Assembly: GCF_000960475.2 (NCBI RefSeq)
Contig: NZ_JZDQ02000022.1
Span: 1 to 64,000, forward strand
DNA from: Nocardioides luteus
GTDB lineage: Bacteria; Actinomycetota; Actinomycetes; Propionibacteriales; Nocardioidaceae
Length of the DNA: 64,000 nt
Direction: 5' to 3'
Position numbers and translations under genes: made by a program. The first letter of the stretch is position 1; each line of letters opens with the position of its first letter. Under the pieces are notes generated by a model that saw only the letters and a list, made by a program, of their open reading frames with translations, was not told the DNA's origin and ran no database searches. Of this stretch, positions 9,055-17,627 are shown one piece after another.

Positions 9055-9876
9055 GTGTCCGGGGCGTTCCATGCACAGCTGAGTCTGTATGCCGCGATCG
9101 CCACCCGCTCGTTCCGCCGCTACTCCACCTACACCGCGGCGACGCTCGCCGGGATCTTCACCAACTCGGTCTTCGGGATCATCCTCAGCTTCGCCTATCT
9201 GGCCCTGTGGGAGCAGAACCCGTCGGCCGGTGGCTACGGGGCCGAGCAGGCGGTCACCTTCGTCTGGATCGGGCAGGCGCTGCTGATGACCATCGCGCTG
9301 TGGAGCGGCGGCTCGACCGACGACCTCGCCGAGCGGATCCGCACCGGGGACATCGCCGTCGACCTCTACCGTCCGGTCAGCGTCCTCGGCTGGTATCTCG
9401 CCGCCGACCTCGGTCGCGGGCTCTACCACTTCGCGACCCGGGGCGTGGCGCCGACGATCGTGGGCGCGCTGCTCTTCGGGCTGGTCCTGCCCTCCCCCGC
9501 CGGCGCGGCCGGGTTCCTGGTCAGCGTCGCCCTCGCCGTCGTGGTCAGCTTCGCGGTCCGGTTCCTCTTCGCCGCCAGCGCGTTCTGGCTCCTGGACGCG
9601 ACCGGGCCGCGGGTGCTGCTCAGCGTGCTGGCCACCTTCTTCAGCGGGCTGACCCTGCCGCTCAACCTCTTCCCGGACGGTCTGCGCCAGGTCGCGCTGG
9701 CACTGCCGTTCGCCTCCTACGTCCAGACCCCCGCCGACATCTGGCTGGGCCGCCACAGCGGGCCCGACCTGCTCGCCGCGATCGGGCTGCAGGTCGCCTG
9801 GGCGGTCCTCCTGCTGGGGGCGTGCGCGCTCGTGCTGCGGGCCGCGACCCGGAAGGTGGTGGTCCAAGGTGGTTGA
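9055..9876 (+). CDS. ABC-2 type transporter permease (first subunit)
   Basis: Integral membrane subunit of an ABC-2 exporter, about 273 residues from the GTG at 9055; the start is uncertain because the frame stays open to 8959. Around six hydrophobic segments are seen, with the typical SIRRYS-like amphipathic entry (ATRSFRRYSTYTAAT) and a RTGDIAVDLYRPV segment characteristic of the ABC2_membrane_6 group. The stop overlaps the second permease by 8 bp and an ATPase follows, forming a complete two-permease exporter. Cargo unknown; the adjacent acyltransferase/glycosyltransferase genes make a lipid or glycoside plausible. Confidence 0.85.
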   Translation: MSGAFHAQLSLYAAIATRSFRRYSTYTAATLAGIFTNSVFGIILSFAYLALWEQNPSAGGYGAEQAVTFVWIGQALLMTIALWSGGSTDDLAERIRTGDIAVDLYRPVSVLGWYLAADLGRGLYHFATRGVAPTIVGALLFGLVLPSPAGAAGFLVSVALAVVVSFAVRFLFAASAFWLLDATGPRVLLSVLATFFSGLTLPLNLFPDGLRQVALALPFASYVQTPADIWLGRHSGPDLLAAIGLQVAWAVLLLGACALVLRAATRKVVVQGG

Positions 9877-10675
9877 GGTCGCTCACGCGGTCCGCGCCTA
9901 CTGGCTCATCGCGGCGCTGTGGATCCGGGCCTCGATGGCCTACCCGCTCTCGTTCTGGACGATGACGGTCGGCGGTGTGCTGATCACGTTCCTCGACTTC
10001 GTCGCGATCTGGCTGATGTTCAGCCACCTCGACAGCTACGGCGGCTTCACGCTGCGCGAGATCGGCCTGCTCTACGGAGTCACCTCGATCTCGTTCCGTC
10101 TCGCCGACATGCTGGTCGGGAGCGTGGAGAAGATCGGCCAGAAGGTACGCAGCGGGGATCTCGACGCGATGATGACCAAGCCGGTCCCGGTGCTGGCGCA
10201 GCTGTGCGCCGACCGGTTCGAGCTGCGCCGGCTCGGCCAGATCGCCCAGAGCGTCGCGGTCTTCGGATGGGCGGCCCCGATCGTGGAGTGGAACCCGCAG
10301 CGGCTGGCCGTGCTCGCGATGGCGCTCGTGTCGGGCGTGGTCATCTACTTCTGCGTGTTCGTGGCCTTCTCGACGATCCAGTTCTGGACCACCGACGCCT
10401 CGGAGTTCGCGAACGCCTTCACCTACGGCGGGAACACGATCATGCAGTACCCGATGACGATCTTCCCGCTGGAGGTCGTCCGGTCCCTCACCTACCTGCT
10501 GCCGCTGACGTTCGTGAACTGGTATCCGTGCCTGTTCCTGCTCGGGCTCCACGACCCGTTCGGCGCACCGGGCTGGTTCCGCTTCGCATCGCCCCTGGCC
10601 GCCCTGGTGCTGGTCGGCGTGACCACGCTGGTGTGGCGTCAGGGGCTTCGCCGCTACCGATCCACAGGGAGCTGA
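9869..10675 (+). CDS. ABC-2 type transporter permease (second subunit)
   Basis: Second membrane subunit, 268 residues, GTG start overlapping the preceding stop. It has about six hydrophobic segments and shares with the first subunit the LREIGLLYGVTSISFRLADM and VRSGDLDAMMTKPVPV segments (compare RTGDIAVDLYRPV in the partner), which identifies the pair as heterodimeric ABC2_membrane_6 permeases. The ATPase gene begins 5 bp after its stop. Function beyond export cannot be read from the sequence. Confidence 0.87.
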   Translation: MVEVAHAVRAYWLIAALWIRASMAYPLSFWTMTVGGVLITFLDFVAIWLMFSHLDSYGGFTLREIGLLYGVTSISFRLADMLVGSVEKIGQKVRSGDLDAMMTKPVPVLAQLCADRFELRRLGQIAQSVAVFGWAAPIVEWNPQRLAVLAMALVSGVVIYFCVFVAFSTIQFWTTDASEFANAFTYGGNTIMQYPMTIFPLEVVRSLTYLLPLTFVNWYPCLFLLGLHDPFGAPGWFRFASPLAALVLVGVTTLVWRQGLRRYRSTGS

Positions 10676-10680
10676 TCTCG

Positions 10681-11628
10681 TTGTCGTTGATCGAGGTGCG
10701 GGACCTGTCCCGCGAGTTCACCATCCGCAAGCGTGTGGGTGTCGTGAGGCGTACGTCGGTGGTGAAGCGGGCCGTCCACGACCTCTCCTTCGAGATCGAC
10801 GCCGGCGAGATGGTCGGCTACATCGGCCCCAACGGCGCTGGGAAGTCGACGACCATCAAGATGCTCACCGGCATCCTGGTGCCCTCCGGCGGGTCGGCGA
10901 TCGTCGCCGGGCTGGAGCCGGCCCGCCAGCGCCGCGAGCTGGCCCGGCGGATCGGCGTGGTCTTCGGGCAGCGTACGTCGCTGTGGTGGGACCTTCCGCT
11001 GCGCGACTCCTTCGAGCTGCTGCGGCGGATCTACCGGATCCCGGACCAGACCTTCCAGCGCAACCTCGACGACCACGTCGCGCTGCTGGACCTCGGCGAC
11101 CTGATGGACACGCCCGTGCGGCAGCTCAGCCTGGGGCAGCGGATGCGTGGCGACATCGCCGCCGCCCTGCTCCACGACCCCGAGATCCTCTACCTCGACG
11201 AGCCGACGATCGGGCTCGACGTGATCTCCAAGGGGCGGCTGCGGGAGTTCCTGCGCGCCCTCAACCACGAGCGCGGCACCACCCTGATGCTCACCACCCA
11301 CGACCTGCAGGACATCGAGGCGCTCTGCGACCGGGTCATCGTGATCGACCACGGCACCGCCGTCTTCGACGGCCCGCTGTCCTCGCTGCGCCTCAACGGC
11401 GACGCCTCCCGCACGCTCGTCGTCGACCTCGTCGACGAGGCACCGGCGATCTCCGTCGAAGGGGCTCAGGTGGTGAAGGTCGAAGGCCCGCGCCAGTGGC
11501 TCTCGTTCCCGGCCGGCGCCTCCGCTGCTCCCCTGGTCGCGCAGGTCGCGGCTGCGTACGACGTCGCCGACCTGTCGATCCACGAGCCGGCCATCGAGGA
11601 CGTCATCCGCACGCTGTACGGAGGGTGA
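10681..11628 (+). CDS. ABC-2 exporter ATP-binding protein (NatA-like)
   Basis: ATPase of the exporter, 315 residues. Walker A GPNGAGKST at 49-57, signature LSLGQRMR at 149-156 and Walker B YLDEPTIGLD at 171-180 are all intact, followed by the H-loop TTHD. A TTG at 10681 is the likely start, because GGGAG lies 9 nt upstream and no ATG fits; a GTG at 10696 is the alternative. The long N-terminal insert (FTIRKRVGVVRRTSVVKRAV) is typical for ATPases paired with ABC2_membrane_6 permeases. It ends the operon before a 50-bp palindrome. Confidence 0.9.
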   Translation: MSLIEVRDLSREFTIRKRVGVVRRTSVVKRAVHDLSFEIDAGEMVGYIGPNGAGKSTTIKMLTGILVPSGGSAIVAGLEPARQRRELARRIGVVFGQRTSLWWDLPLRDSFELLRRIYRIPDQTFQRNLDDHVALLDLGDLMDTPVRQLSLGQRMRGDIAAALLHDPEILYLDEPTIGLDVISKGRLREFLRALNHERGTTLMLTTHDLQDIEALCDRVIVIDHGTAVFDGPLSSLRLNGDASRTLVVDLVDEAPAISVEGAQVVKVEGPRQWLSFPAGASAAPLVAQVAAAYDVADLSIHEPAIEDVIRTLYGG

Positions 11629-11660
11629 GGGCACCGTGGGGAGTCGGTTCGCTGCCTTTC

Positions 11661-11710
11661 ACTAGACGATGACACTTCGTGAAGCGCTTCACGAAGTGTC
11701 ATCGTCTAGT
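11661..11710. terminator. 50-bp perfect palindrome between convergent operons
   Basis: Two 25-bp arms (11661-11685 and 11686-11710) are exact reverse complements with no spacer; the centre reads GAAGCGCTTC. With one mismatch the symmetry extends to about 11655-11716. Its GC content (near 46%) is far below the surroundings. It lies between the ends of the exporter operon (11628) and the acyltransferase operon (11738), so a bidirectional terminator is the simplest reading. There is no U-tract on either strand. Confidence 0.8.
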
Positions 11711-11737
11711 AAAAGGTCGGGACCTGCGCCGGCCCGG

Positions 11738-13108
11738 TCACTCGATCCGGAGGACGGCGAGGTCGTCGGGCTGACGGGAGAGGTCGACGAGGGTGTGGCG
11801 GAGGCGGTCGAGGAGGGACTCGACGGACGACGCGGCCACCGACGTGTCGGGGTAGCGGATCCGGACGGCGAGGCCCGAGTGGGTGCGGGAGAACCAGATC
11901 TGGACGTCGTCGGCCTGGGTGGAGGCCGAGATGTGCTGGGCGTCGCGGTCGAGGTGGGCCGAGCCGCCGGGGACGTGGCGGTAGTCGACCCAGGAGACGA
12001 CGAAGACGTCGCTGCGGGTCTGCACCAGCGGCTCGGTGAGCGAGCCGAGGACCTGGTCGAGGGGCACCGAGCCGAGGCGTACGCCATGACGGACGGCGTC
12101 GCCGGCCTCGGCCAGGCCCACGTCGGTGAGCGAGGCGGGGACGGTGAGCGGGACGGTGGTCGTGTACCAGCCGATCGAGCGGGCCAGGGGGCCTGTGGAG
12201 CGGGTGGAGACCGGTGCCATCGTGTCCAGGCGGTCACCGCCGCCGAGGTCGGCGACCGCGGTGGCGAGGGCGGCCAGGACGGCGGCGTACGTCGAGGCGC
12301 CGCTGTTGCGGGCGCGCGCGCCGATGCGGTCCATCAGGCCGGCGTCGGCGAGCGGAGCCACCGCGGTGGCCTGGGCGGCCCGCTTTCCCGGCTCGAGGCC
12401 GAGCGGCAGCGGAAAGGTCGGCAGCCGGTGGCCGCGGCCAGCGAGGAACTCGCCCCAGCCACGGAGCAGCGGGTCGTCATCAGCGACCCGCGCGGGACCG
12501 TCGGCACCCTGCGAGACGGCTTCGAGGAACGAGGTCACCGGAGGCAGCGAGGGCGCCTCGCCACCCTCGGTGAAGGCGGCGTAGAGGGTGGCGAGCTCCT
12601 CGACCGCGACCGCGACGGAGTGGGCGTCGCAGTGCAGGTGGTCCATGCCGAGGACGATCGTGGAGCGGTCGGGACGGGAGATCGCGGCGGGCAGGAAGGC
12701 GGGATAGCCGAACGGCCCGCACCGCTCGTCGAGCGCGCCGTGCAGCGCCTCGCGGGTCTCCTCGACCGTCGTGGTGTGACCGACGGTGGCCACCGACCAG
12801 GTCAGGGTGCCGGGGTGGTGGCGACGCGCCCGCGGCCCGTCGGAGCCGGCGACGACCTCGAGCTGCAGGCTGCCGTGGCGGGCGAGGAACGCGCGCCAGG
12901 TGCGGGAGAGGGCGACCGGCTCGATCGGGCCGTCGACGTCGAAGGCGGCCGCCAGCCAGACGGTCGGCGCCCCGGCCATCGCACCGGCGAGGTGGTTGCG
13001 CTGGTTGAGCGAGAGCTCGGCCGGCGCGCCGTGCGGCGGGGCCGAGAGATCCCAGCGCAGCAGCGTGCCCGGCCGGGGCTCCCACAGGTCAGCGGTCGTG
13101 ACCAGCAT
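11738..13108 (-). CDS. Condensation/PapA-superfamily acyltransferase A
   Basis: Stand-alone CoA- or carrier-dependent acyltransferase of the BAHD/condensation fold, 456 residues. The active-site motif reads H157-L-H-C-D161 followed by AHS, so catalytic His and structural Asp are present but the usual Gly after Asp is Ala. Later IGWYTTTVPLTV resembles the latch-region strand found in PapA and NRPS condensation proteins. It overlaps the upstream paralogue by 20 bp and is the last gene of a three-acyltransferase operon. Acceptor and acyl donor are unknown. Confidence 0.82.
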   Translation of the reverse strand: MLVTTADLWEPRPGTLLRWDLSAPPHGAPAELSLNQRNHLAGAMAGAPTVWLAAAFDVDGPIEPVALSRTWRAFLARHGSLQLEVVAGSDGPRARRHHPGTLTWSVATVGHTTTVEETREALHGALDERCGPFGYPAFLPAAISRPDRSTIVLGMDHLHCDAHSVAVAVEELATLYAAFTEGGEAPSLPPVTSFLEAVSQGADGPARVADDDPLLRGWGEFLAGRGHRLPTFPLPLGLEPGKRAAQATAVAPLADAGLMDRIGARARNSGASTYAAVLAALATAVADLGGGDRLDTMAPVSTRSTGPLARSIGWYTTTVPLTVPASLTDVGLAEAGDAVRHGVRLGSVPLDQVLGSLTEPLVQTRSDVFVVSWVDYRHVPGGSAHLDRDAQHISASTQADDVQIWFSRTHSGLAVRIRYPDTSVAASSVESLLDRLRHTLVDLSRQPDDLAVLRIE

Positions 13109-14546
13109 GTCCGGTCCCGATGATCTGGTCGGCGTCGACGGGGCACACCGGCAGACCGAGGTCGGCGAGCACGTCGCGGAGCGCCTCGACGTAGGTCACC
13201 ACGGCCCTCCCGCCCTGCTCGGTGTCGGGGCTCTGGGTGGCCACCTCGAAGCGATCGGCGAAGCGGTTGACCCACAGGCTCGCGTTCGCGGTACGTCCCT
13301 CGCCGGTGAAGTGCAGCCCGGTGTCGAACGGCTCGGTGCCGGCGCCGGGGAACTTGCGTACGTCGAGGTAGGAGACCATCTGCGGGCTCGCCAGCTCGGT
13401 CGGCGCCAGCACCCCGCCGGCGACCATCGCGCCCAGCGGCACGTGCACCGGGGTGCGGGCCAGGTCGCGGGCGGTCCCGAAGGCCTTCTCCGCGGCGAGC
13501 ACCGTCTCCGCGAACACGGTCTCCTCGACTGTGGGCCCGAGTTGCATCGAGACGGGTGCGAAGTTGCAGAACCAGCCGTGCGACATCGCGGTCTGCTGCG
13601 TCCGGGTGCCCAGCACGGTGATCCCGAGGTAGTCCGAGCTGCCGGTCAGGCGCTGCTCGGCGTGGGCCAGGAGCGCGAAGACACCGCTGGTGAACCTTCC
13701 CCCGGCGGAGCGACACAGCGACTCGAGGGCGTCCACCGCCTCACCCTCCAGCGCGGTCCATCGGCGGACGCGGACCGGGGCGGTCTCCCCCGGGTCCAGC
13801 CCCAGCGGCACCGGGAACCGCGGCAGCCGCCCGCCGTGGCGCGAGACGATGTCGGCCCACTCGCGCACCGCCGGTGTCTCCGCGTCGCACGTCGCGGCGA
13901 GCTGCTGCTCGGCCGCTGCGTACGCCACGAAGCTGTCGGCCTCGGGCAGGGGCTCGGTCTCGGCGCCGAGCGCCGCGGCATAGGCGGCCCCGAGCTCGGC
14001 CGGGACCATCAGCTGCGAGGCGCCGTCGGTGAAGGCGTGGTCGCAGCCCCAGAAGTAGGTGAAGCCGTCCTCGCGCACGATCGCGCCGAGGAGGAACGGC
14101 GCCCAGGAGTCGGGGCGGCACTGCTCGTCCCACAGACCGACCAGGAGCTCCTGCCAGCCACCGGACCAGTCGGCCGGCTCCTCGACCTCGACGGCCTCGA
14201 AGGCGAGCGCCTCGGCCGGCACCAGGTGCCGCACCGGCACTGATCCCGAGAGGTCGAACCAGGTCCGCAGCCCCTCGTGGCGGCCCACGAACGAGGTCAG
14301 CGCCTCCGCATAGGCATCGGCCGAGAAGGCGCCAGAGAACTCACCGGCGGTGCCGGTCCAGGCGCGGTGGACGCCGCCGGCGGCCACCTTCGCGCGGTAG
14401 GCGTTGAGGTGGTCGGCCTGCAGGAACGAGGGCGCGCCCGGCGAGACCGGCGCGGCGTCGGCCGCAGCCTGGCACTCGGCGGTCGGCCGCAGCACGATCA
14501 CCCGGCCGGGCGCCGGAGCCAGATCGGCGAGCGGCCCGATCCTCAT
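13089..14546 (-). CDS. Condensation/PapA-superfamily acyltransferase B
   Basis: Second acyltransferase of the operon, 485 residues. The HxxxDG motif is canonical: H170-A-F-T-D174-G, followed by ASQL. The C-terminal half has HGWFCNFAPVSMQL, equivalent to IGWYTTTVPLTV in the neighbour. It is coupled to both neighbours (ATGA overlap at 14543-14546, 20-bp overlap at 13089-13108), which argues that the three products act together. No NRPS adenylation or carrier domains are nearby, so it is not part of a modular synthetase in view. Confidence 0.83.
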   Translation of the reverse strand: MRIGPLADLAPAPGRVIVLRPTAECQAAADAAPVSPGAPSFLQADHLNAYRAKVAAGGVHRAWTGTAGEFSGAFSADAYAEALTSFVGRHEGLRTWFDLSGSVPVRHLVPAEALAFEAVEVEEPADWSGGWQELLVGLWDEQCRPDSWAPFLLGAIVREDGFTYFWGCDHAFTDGASQLMVPAELGAAYAAALGAETEPLPEADSFVAYAAAEQQLAATCDAETPAVREWADIVSRHGGRLPRFPVPLGLDPGETAPVRVRRWTALEGEAVDALESLCRSAGGRFTSGVFALLAHAEQRLTGSSDYLGITVLGTRTQQTAMSHGWFCNFAPVSMQLGPTVEETVFAETVLAAEKAFGTARDLARTPVHVPLGAMVAGGVLAPTELASPQMVSYLDVRKFPGAGTEPFDTGLHFTGEGRTANASLWVNRFADRFEVATQSPDTEQGGRAVVTYVEALRDVLADLGLPVCPVDADQIIGTGHAGHDR

Positions 14547-15928
14547 GCCGTGCCCTCGAGCGCGGCGGCCTCGGGCTGCGCGATCTCGTCGAAGAGGTCG
14601 CTCATCCCGCCGATCAGGTCGCGCACGACCCGCTCGGCGGCGACGGTCTCCGGGTAGCGCGTGGAGACGTTGAGACCGTCCCGGTCGCGCACGAGCCAGA
14701 GGTAGACCTCGTCGTCGGCGCGGACGGGGGCCCGCAGCGTACGGGCGTCCCAGCCGTTCCAGCGTTCGGCGCCGGCGATGAAGCGGGTGTCCACGAAGGT
14801 GACCACGAAATGCGGAGCATCCGAGACACCGAGCAGGTCGGCGACCCGCGCGAACGGCTGCGGGACCAGGGGCTTCGACTCGGCCAGCGCGGTCTGGACG
14901 CGGGCAGCGACCTCGGCCAGGGTCGTCGCTCCGGTGATGTCGAGGGTGACCGGGACGAGACCGACGTACCAGCCGACGGCGGTGGCGTGCTCAGCGGTGT
15001 AACGGGTGTGCATGGGCGCCACGAAGCGCATCCGCTCCACACCGTGCTGGGCCCGCAGGACGTACGCCATCGCGCCCATCATCCCGGCCTGGAACGAGAC
15101 ACCCGCGCTCTTGCACAGCTCCGCGAGGGCCCGGGCCTGGCAGGGGTCGCCGAGCCACTGCGACAGGCTGGCCTGCGGCAGCGGCGAGGCCGAGGCGGGT
15201 ACGTCGGTGATGCCCGGGACCGGGAAGTCGGCGAACCGGAGCCGGCCGTCGGGACCGGTCAGCCAGTCGCGCCAGACCCGCACTGACTCGCTCTCCAGCG
15301 ACATCGCCTCTCCGGTGACCCGCTCGTCGGCGGCGTGGTCGATGTGGCTGCCGGTGGTGACGACCGCCAGGTCCGCGAACGACTCACCGGCCAGAGCCCG
15401 CTCGTAGAGCGTGGCGATCTCCTCGAACCAGAGCAGCTGGGAGTAGGCGTCCATGACGCCGTGGTCGGCGCCGAAGACCAGGGTGAAGCCGTCGGCGTCG
15501 GCCACCGTCGCGAAGACGACGTAGGGCCAGGCCGTGGGGTCGATGTGGTCGGCGAGGAAGTCCGAGAGGCAGCCCCGGGCGTCGTCGCCGTCGAAACGGC
15601 CGAGCGCCGTGGTGGCCACCGACACGTCCTCGGGGGCGAGCGCGCGGCGCCGCCGGCCCGCCGGGGTCTCCTCGACGGTCCCGCGCAGCGCCTCGTGGCG
15701 TCCGATCCAGGCCCGGAGCGCCAGGTCGAGCGCCGTCACGTCGAGCTGTCCCGTCAACCGCATGATCGATCCGATCCAGGATCCTGCCTCGGCGGTGTCG
15801 AGGTGCAGCTCGTGGTTGTGGGACAGCCGGCGGTCGTCGTCGACCCAGGCGCTCGGCTCCGCCGTGGGGATCCACGCGGTCACCTCGCCCGGGGGGACGT
15901 CGTACGCGGACAGCTCGGTGTACTCCAT
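14543..15928 (-). CDS. Condensation/PapA-superfamily acyltransferase C
   Basis: First gene of the minus-strand acyltransferase operon, 461 residues from the ATG at 15928 (MEYTELSAYDVPPGEV). An in-frame ATG at 15964 would add a Pro-rich leader and cannot be excluded. The motif is H156-G-V-M-D160-A, again with Ala instead of Gly. The VGWYVGLVPVTLDI strand aligns with those of the two downstream paralogues. The promoter should lie in the 314-bp gap shared with a divergent acyltransferase. Biochemical role unknown. Confidence 0.8.
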   Translation of the reverse strand: MEYTELSAYDVPPGEVTAWIPTAEPSAWVDDDRRLSHNHELHLDTAEAGSWIGSIMRLTGQLDVTALDLALRAWIGRHEALRGTVEETPAGRRRRALAPEDVSVATTALGRFDGDDARGCLSDFLADHIDPTAWPYVVFATVADADGFTLVFGADHGVMDAYSQLLWFEEIATLYERALAGESFADLAVVTTGSHIDHAADERVTGEAMSLESESVRVWRDWLTGPDGRLRFADFPVPGITDVPASASPLPQASLSQWLGDPCQARALAELCKSAGVSFQAGMMGAMAYVLRAQHGVERMRFVAPMHTRYTAEHATAVGWYVGLVPVTLDITGATTLAEVAARVQTALAESKPLVPQPFARVADLLGVSDAPHFVVTFVDTRFIAGAERWNGWDARTLRAPVRADDEVYLWLVRDRDGLNVSTRYPETVAAERVVRDLIGGMSDLFDEIAQPEAAALEGTA

Positions 15929-16242
15929 CGGAGGTGGAGTTCCTCTCTGAGGTGGGGGGCTCATTGCGGCACAACGCCAAGTCGGGGACCCGAACGAACC
16001 TCAAGAACGCCGTAGCCCGAGAAGGCGACCCGCCTGCGACGACAGCGATGTCGTCCCATGTCGCGGCCTATTGTGCACACAGGTGCGGACCCGAATTCGA
16101 CTGCCCCCGGACGTGGGAATCGCCACACATCTTTATTGCCCCGGGGGGTTTACATGACGTATCGACTCCGATTGACTCCTCCCTCTGCGCGCGCTCCTGC
16201 CCCGCCTTGCCCGGCTGCCCGCTCTATCTCGAGGACTCCCCC
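15929..16242. promoter_or_regulatory. Divergent promoter region of the acyltransferase cluster
   Basis: A 314-bp stretch with no supportable gene, between the start of the three-acyltransferase operon (minus) and the plus-strand acyltransferase at 16243. It contains an 8-bp palindrome TGTGCACA at 16072-16079 and a lower-GC tract around 16125-16180. Either could be part of regulator or promoter sites, but no definite promoter motif was recognised. Confidence 0.45.
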
Positions 16243-17592
16243 ATGCCAGCTGCCACCCGTGCACCGATCGACAACTCCGGCCGCCTCCAGTTCGCCGACG
16301 ATCTCTTCGCCCGGCGCCACCGCGGCCTCGGGAGCCCGATCGCCAACCAGTGGATCTGGCGGCTCAACAGCCCCTACGACGCCGACCGGCTGCGCCACAT
16401 CGCGGCCGGCCTGGCCGAGGGTGGGCTGTCGCGACAGCTGCACCGGGCGAGGTTCCCCGGGGCCCGCGACCTGTGGACCAACGCCGACCGTGAGTCGATC
16501 GAGCTCTACGAGGAGCTCCTTCCGGTCGCCGAGCTCACCGACTGGCTCCAGGAGCGCCACAGCGACCACCTCGACCCGCACGAGGGCCTGACCTACCGGC
16601 TCACCGCGATCAACCTCGACGACGGCACCTCGGTCGTCTCGATGCTGCTGGCCCACGCCGTCGGCGACGGCGGCTCGGTGCTCGACGCGGTGTGCCGTGC
16701 CGCCCGCGGCGAACCGCTGCGGCTCCCGGAAGCCCCCGCCAGGGGCTGGCACCGGCTCCGCGCCGAGGCCGCCGACTCCCGAGACCAGTGGCGCGCCGTT
16801 CGCGAATGGACCAAGGCCCGCCGCCGGGCGAAGAAGGACGGCACCGCCGCCCTGGCCACCAAGGCGCCCCGCGTCTACCCGGAGGCCACGCCGAACCCCG
16901 AGCCGGAGGCGTGGCGGATGCCGCGGATGATCACCGAGTTCGACACCGAGACGATGACGAAGATCGCCGCCGAGCACGGCGGCTCGACCAACGCCTGGTT
17001 CATCAACGTGGTCGCCGACCTGCTCGTCCGCATCGACCACGTCCCGGTCGACCGGGGCGACGTCCCGGTCTCGCTGCCGATGAGCGACTTCCAGCCCGGG
17101 GACGTACGCGCCAACTCGACGCGCGTGGCCATGGTCGAGGTGCCTCGCGACGTGCTCGACCGGCGCGACCTCGCCGCGATCAAGAAGCTCTCCAAGGCGG
17201 CCTACATCCGCCTCGGGCAGGCCGGGCCGGGGCTGGTCCCGGTGCCGCTGGCGATGATGCAGATGCTGCCCGACGCGGTGCTCGACAGGCTCCCGCAGCC
17301 GCCCGCCGCGGCCTGCATGGCCTCCAACCTGCCCCAGCTCCCCGACGACTACCGCTTCGCGATGGGCGAGGACGTACGCCTCGTGGCCGGCCTCGCCGGC
17401 TACCAGAACGCGACCGCCCAGGACGCCTACGACGTCGGCGGCGGGATCATCGCCTGGCTGATCCAGTCGGGGCCGCGTACGACGCTGAACCTGGTCGCCG
17501 CCGAGCCGGACCGCGTGCCCGACCTGGACTTCCTGAAGACGCTGGTCCTCGAGGAGCTCGGCTCGTGGGGTCTGACCGTCGAGGTGTGGTGA
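16243..17592 (+). CDS. WS/DGAT-PapA-like acyltransferase D
   Basis: Acyltransferase of the HxxxDG superfamily, 449 residues. The motif is H138-A-V-G-D142-GGS. The C-terminal half has MASNLPQLPDDYRFAMG and ends LEELGSWGLTVEVW, closely parallel to the SNLGRPDPDF and YGRWGLVPSFW regions of the acyltransferase at 18932, so the two are paralogues. GAGGA lies about 9 nt before the ATG at 16243, which is preferred to upstream in-frame starts. It reads away from the three-gene acyltransferase operon and converges on a glycosyltransferase gene 35 bp away. Confidence 0.8.
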   Translation: MPAATRAPIDNSGRLQFADDLFARRHRGLGSPIANQWIWRLNSPYDADRLRHIAAGLAEGGLSRQLHRARFPGARDLWTNADRESIELYEELLPVAELTDWLQERHSDHLDPHEGLTYRLTAINLDDGTSVVSMLLAHAVGDGGSVLDAVCRAARGEPLRLPEAPARGWHRLRAEAADSRDQWRAVREWTKARRRAKKDGTAALATKAPRVYPEATPNPEPEAWRMPRMITEFDTETMTKIAAEHGGSTNAWFINVVADLLVRIDHVPVDRGDVPVSLPMSDFQPGDVRANSTRVAMVEVPRDVLDRRDLAAIKKLSKAAYIRLGQAGPGLVPVPLAMMQMLPDAVLDRLPQPPAAACMASNLPQLPDDYRFAMGEDVRLVAGLAGYQNATAQDAYDVGGGIIAWLIQSGPRTTLNLVAAEPDRVPDLDFLKTLVLEELGSWGLTVEVW

Positions 17593-17627
17593 CTCCCTCG
17601 GCTGTGCACATTGCTTCGGGCTTCGCT

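Noticed and set aside
11661-11710. Insertion-sequence end or attachment site
   Set aside because: No transposase, integrase, tRNA or target duplication nearby; position between convergent stops favours a terminator.
13089-15928. Part of an NRPS assembly line
   Set aside because: No adenylation, carrier or thioesterase domains in the cluster; the proteins are stand-alone HxxxD acyltransferases.
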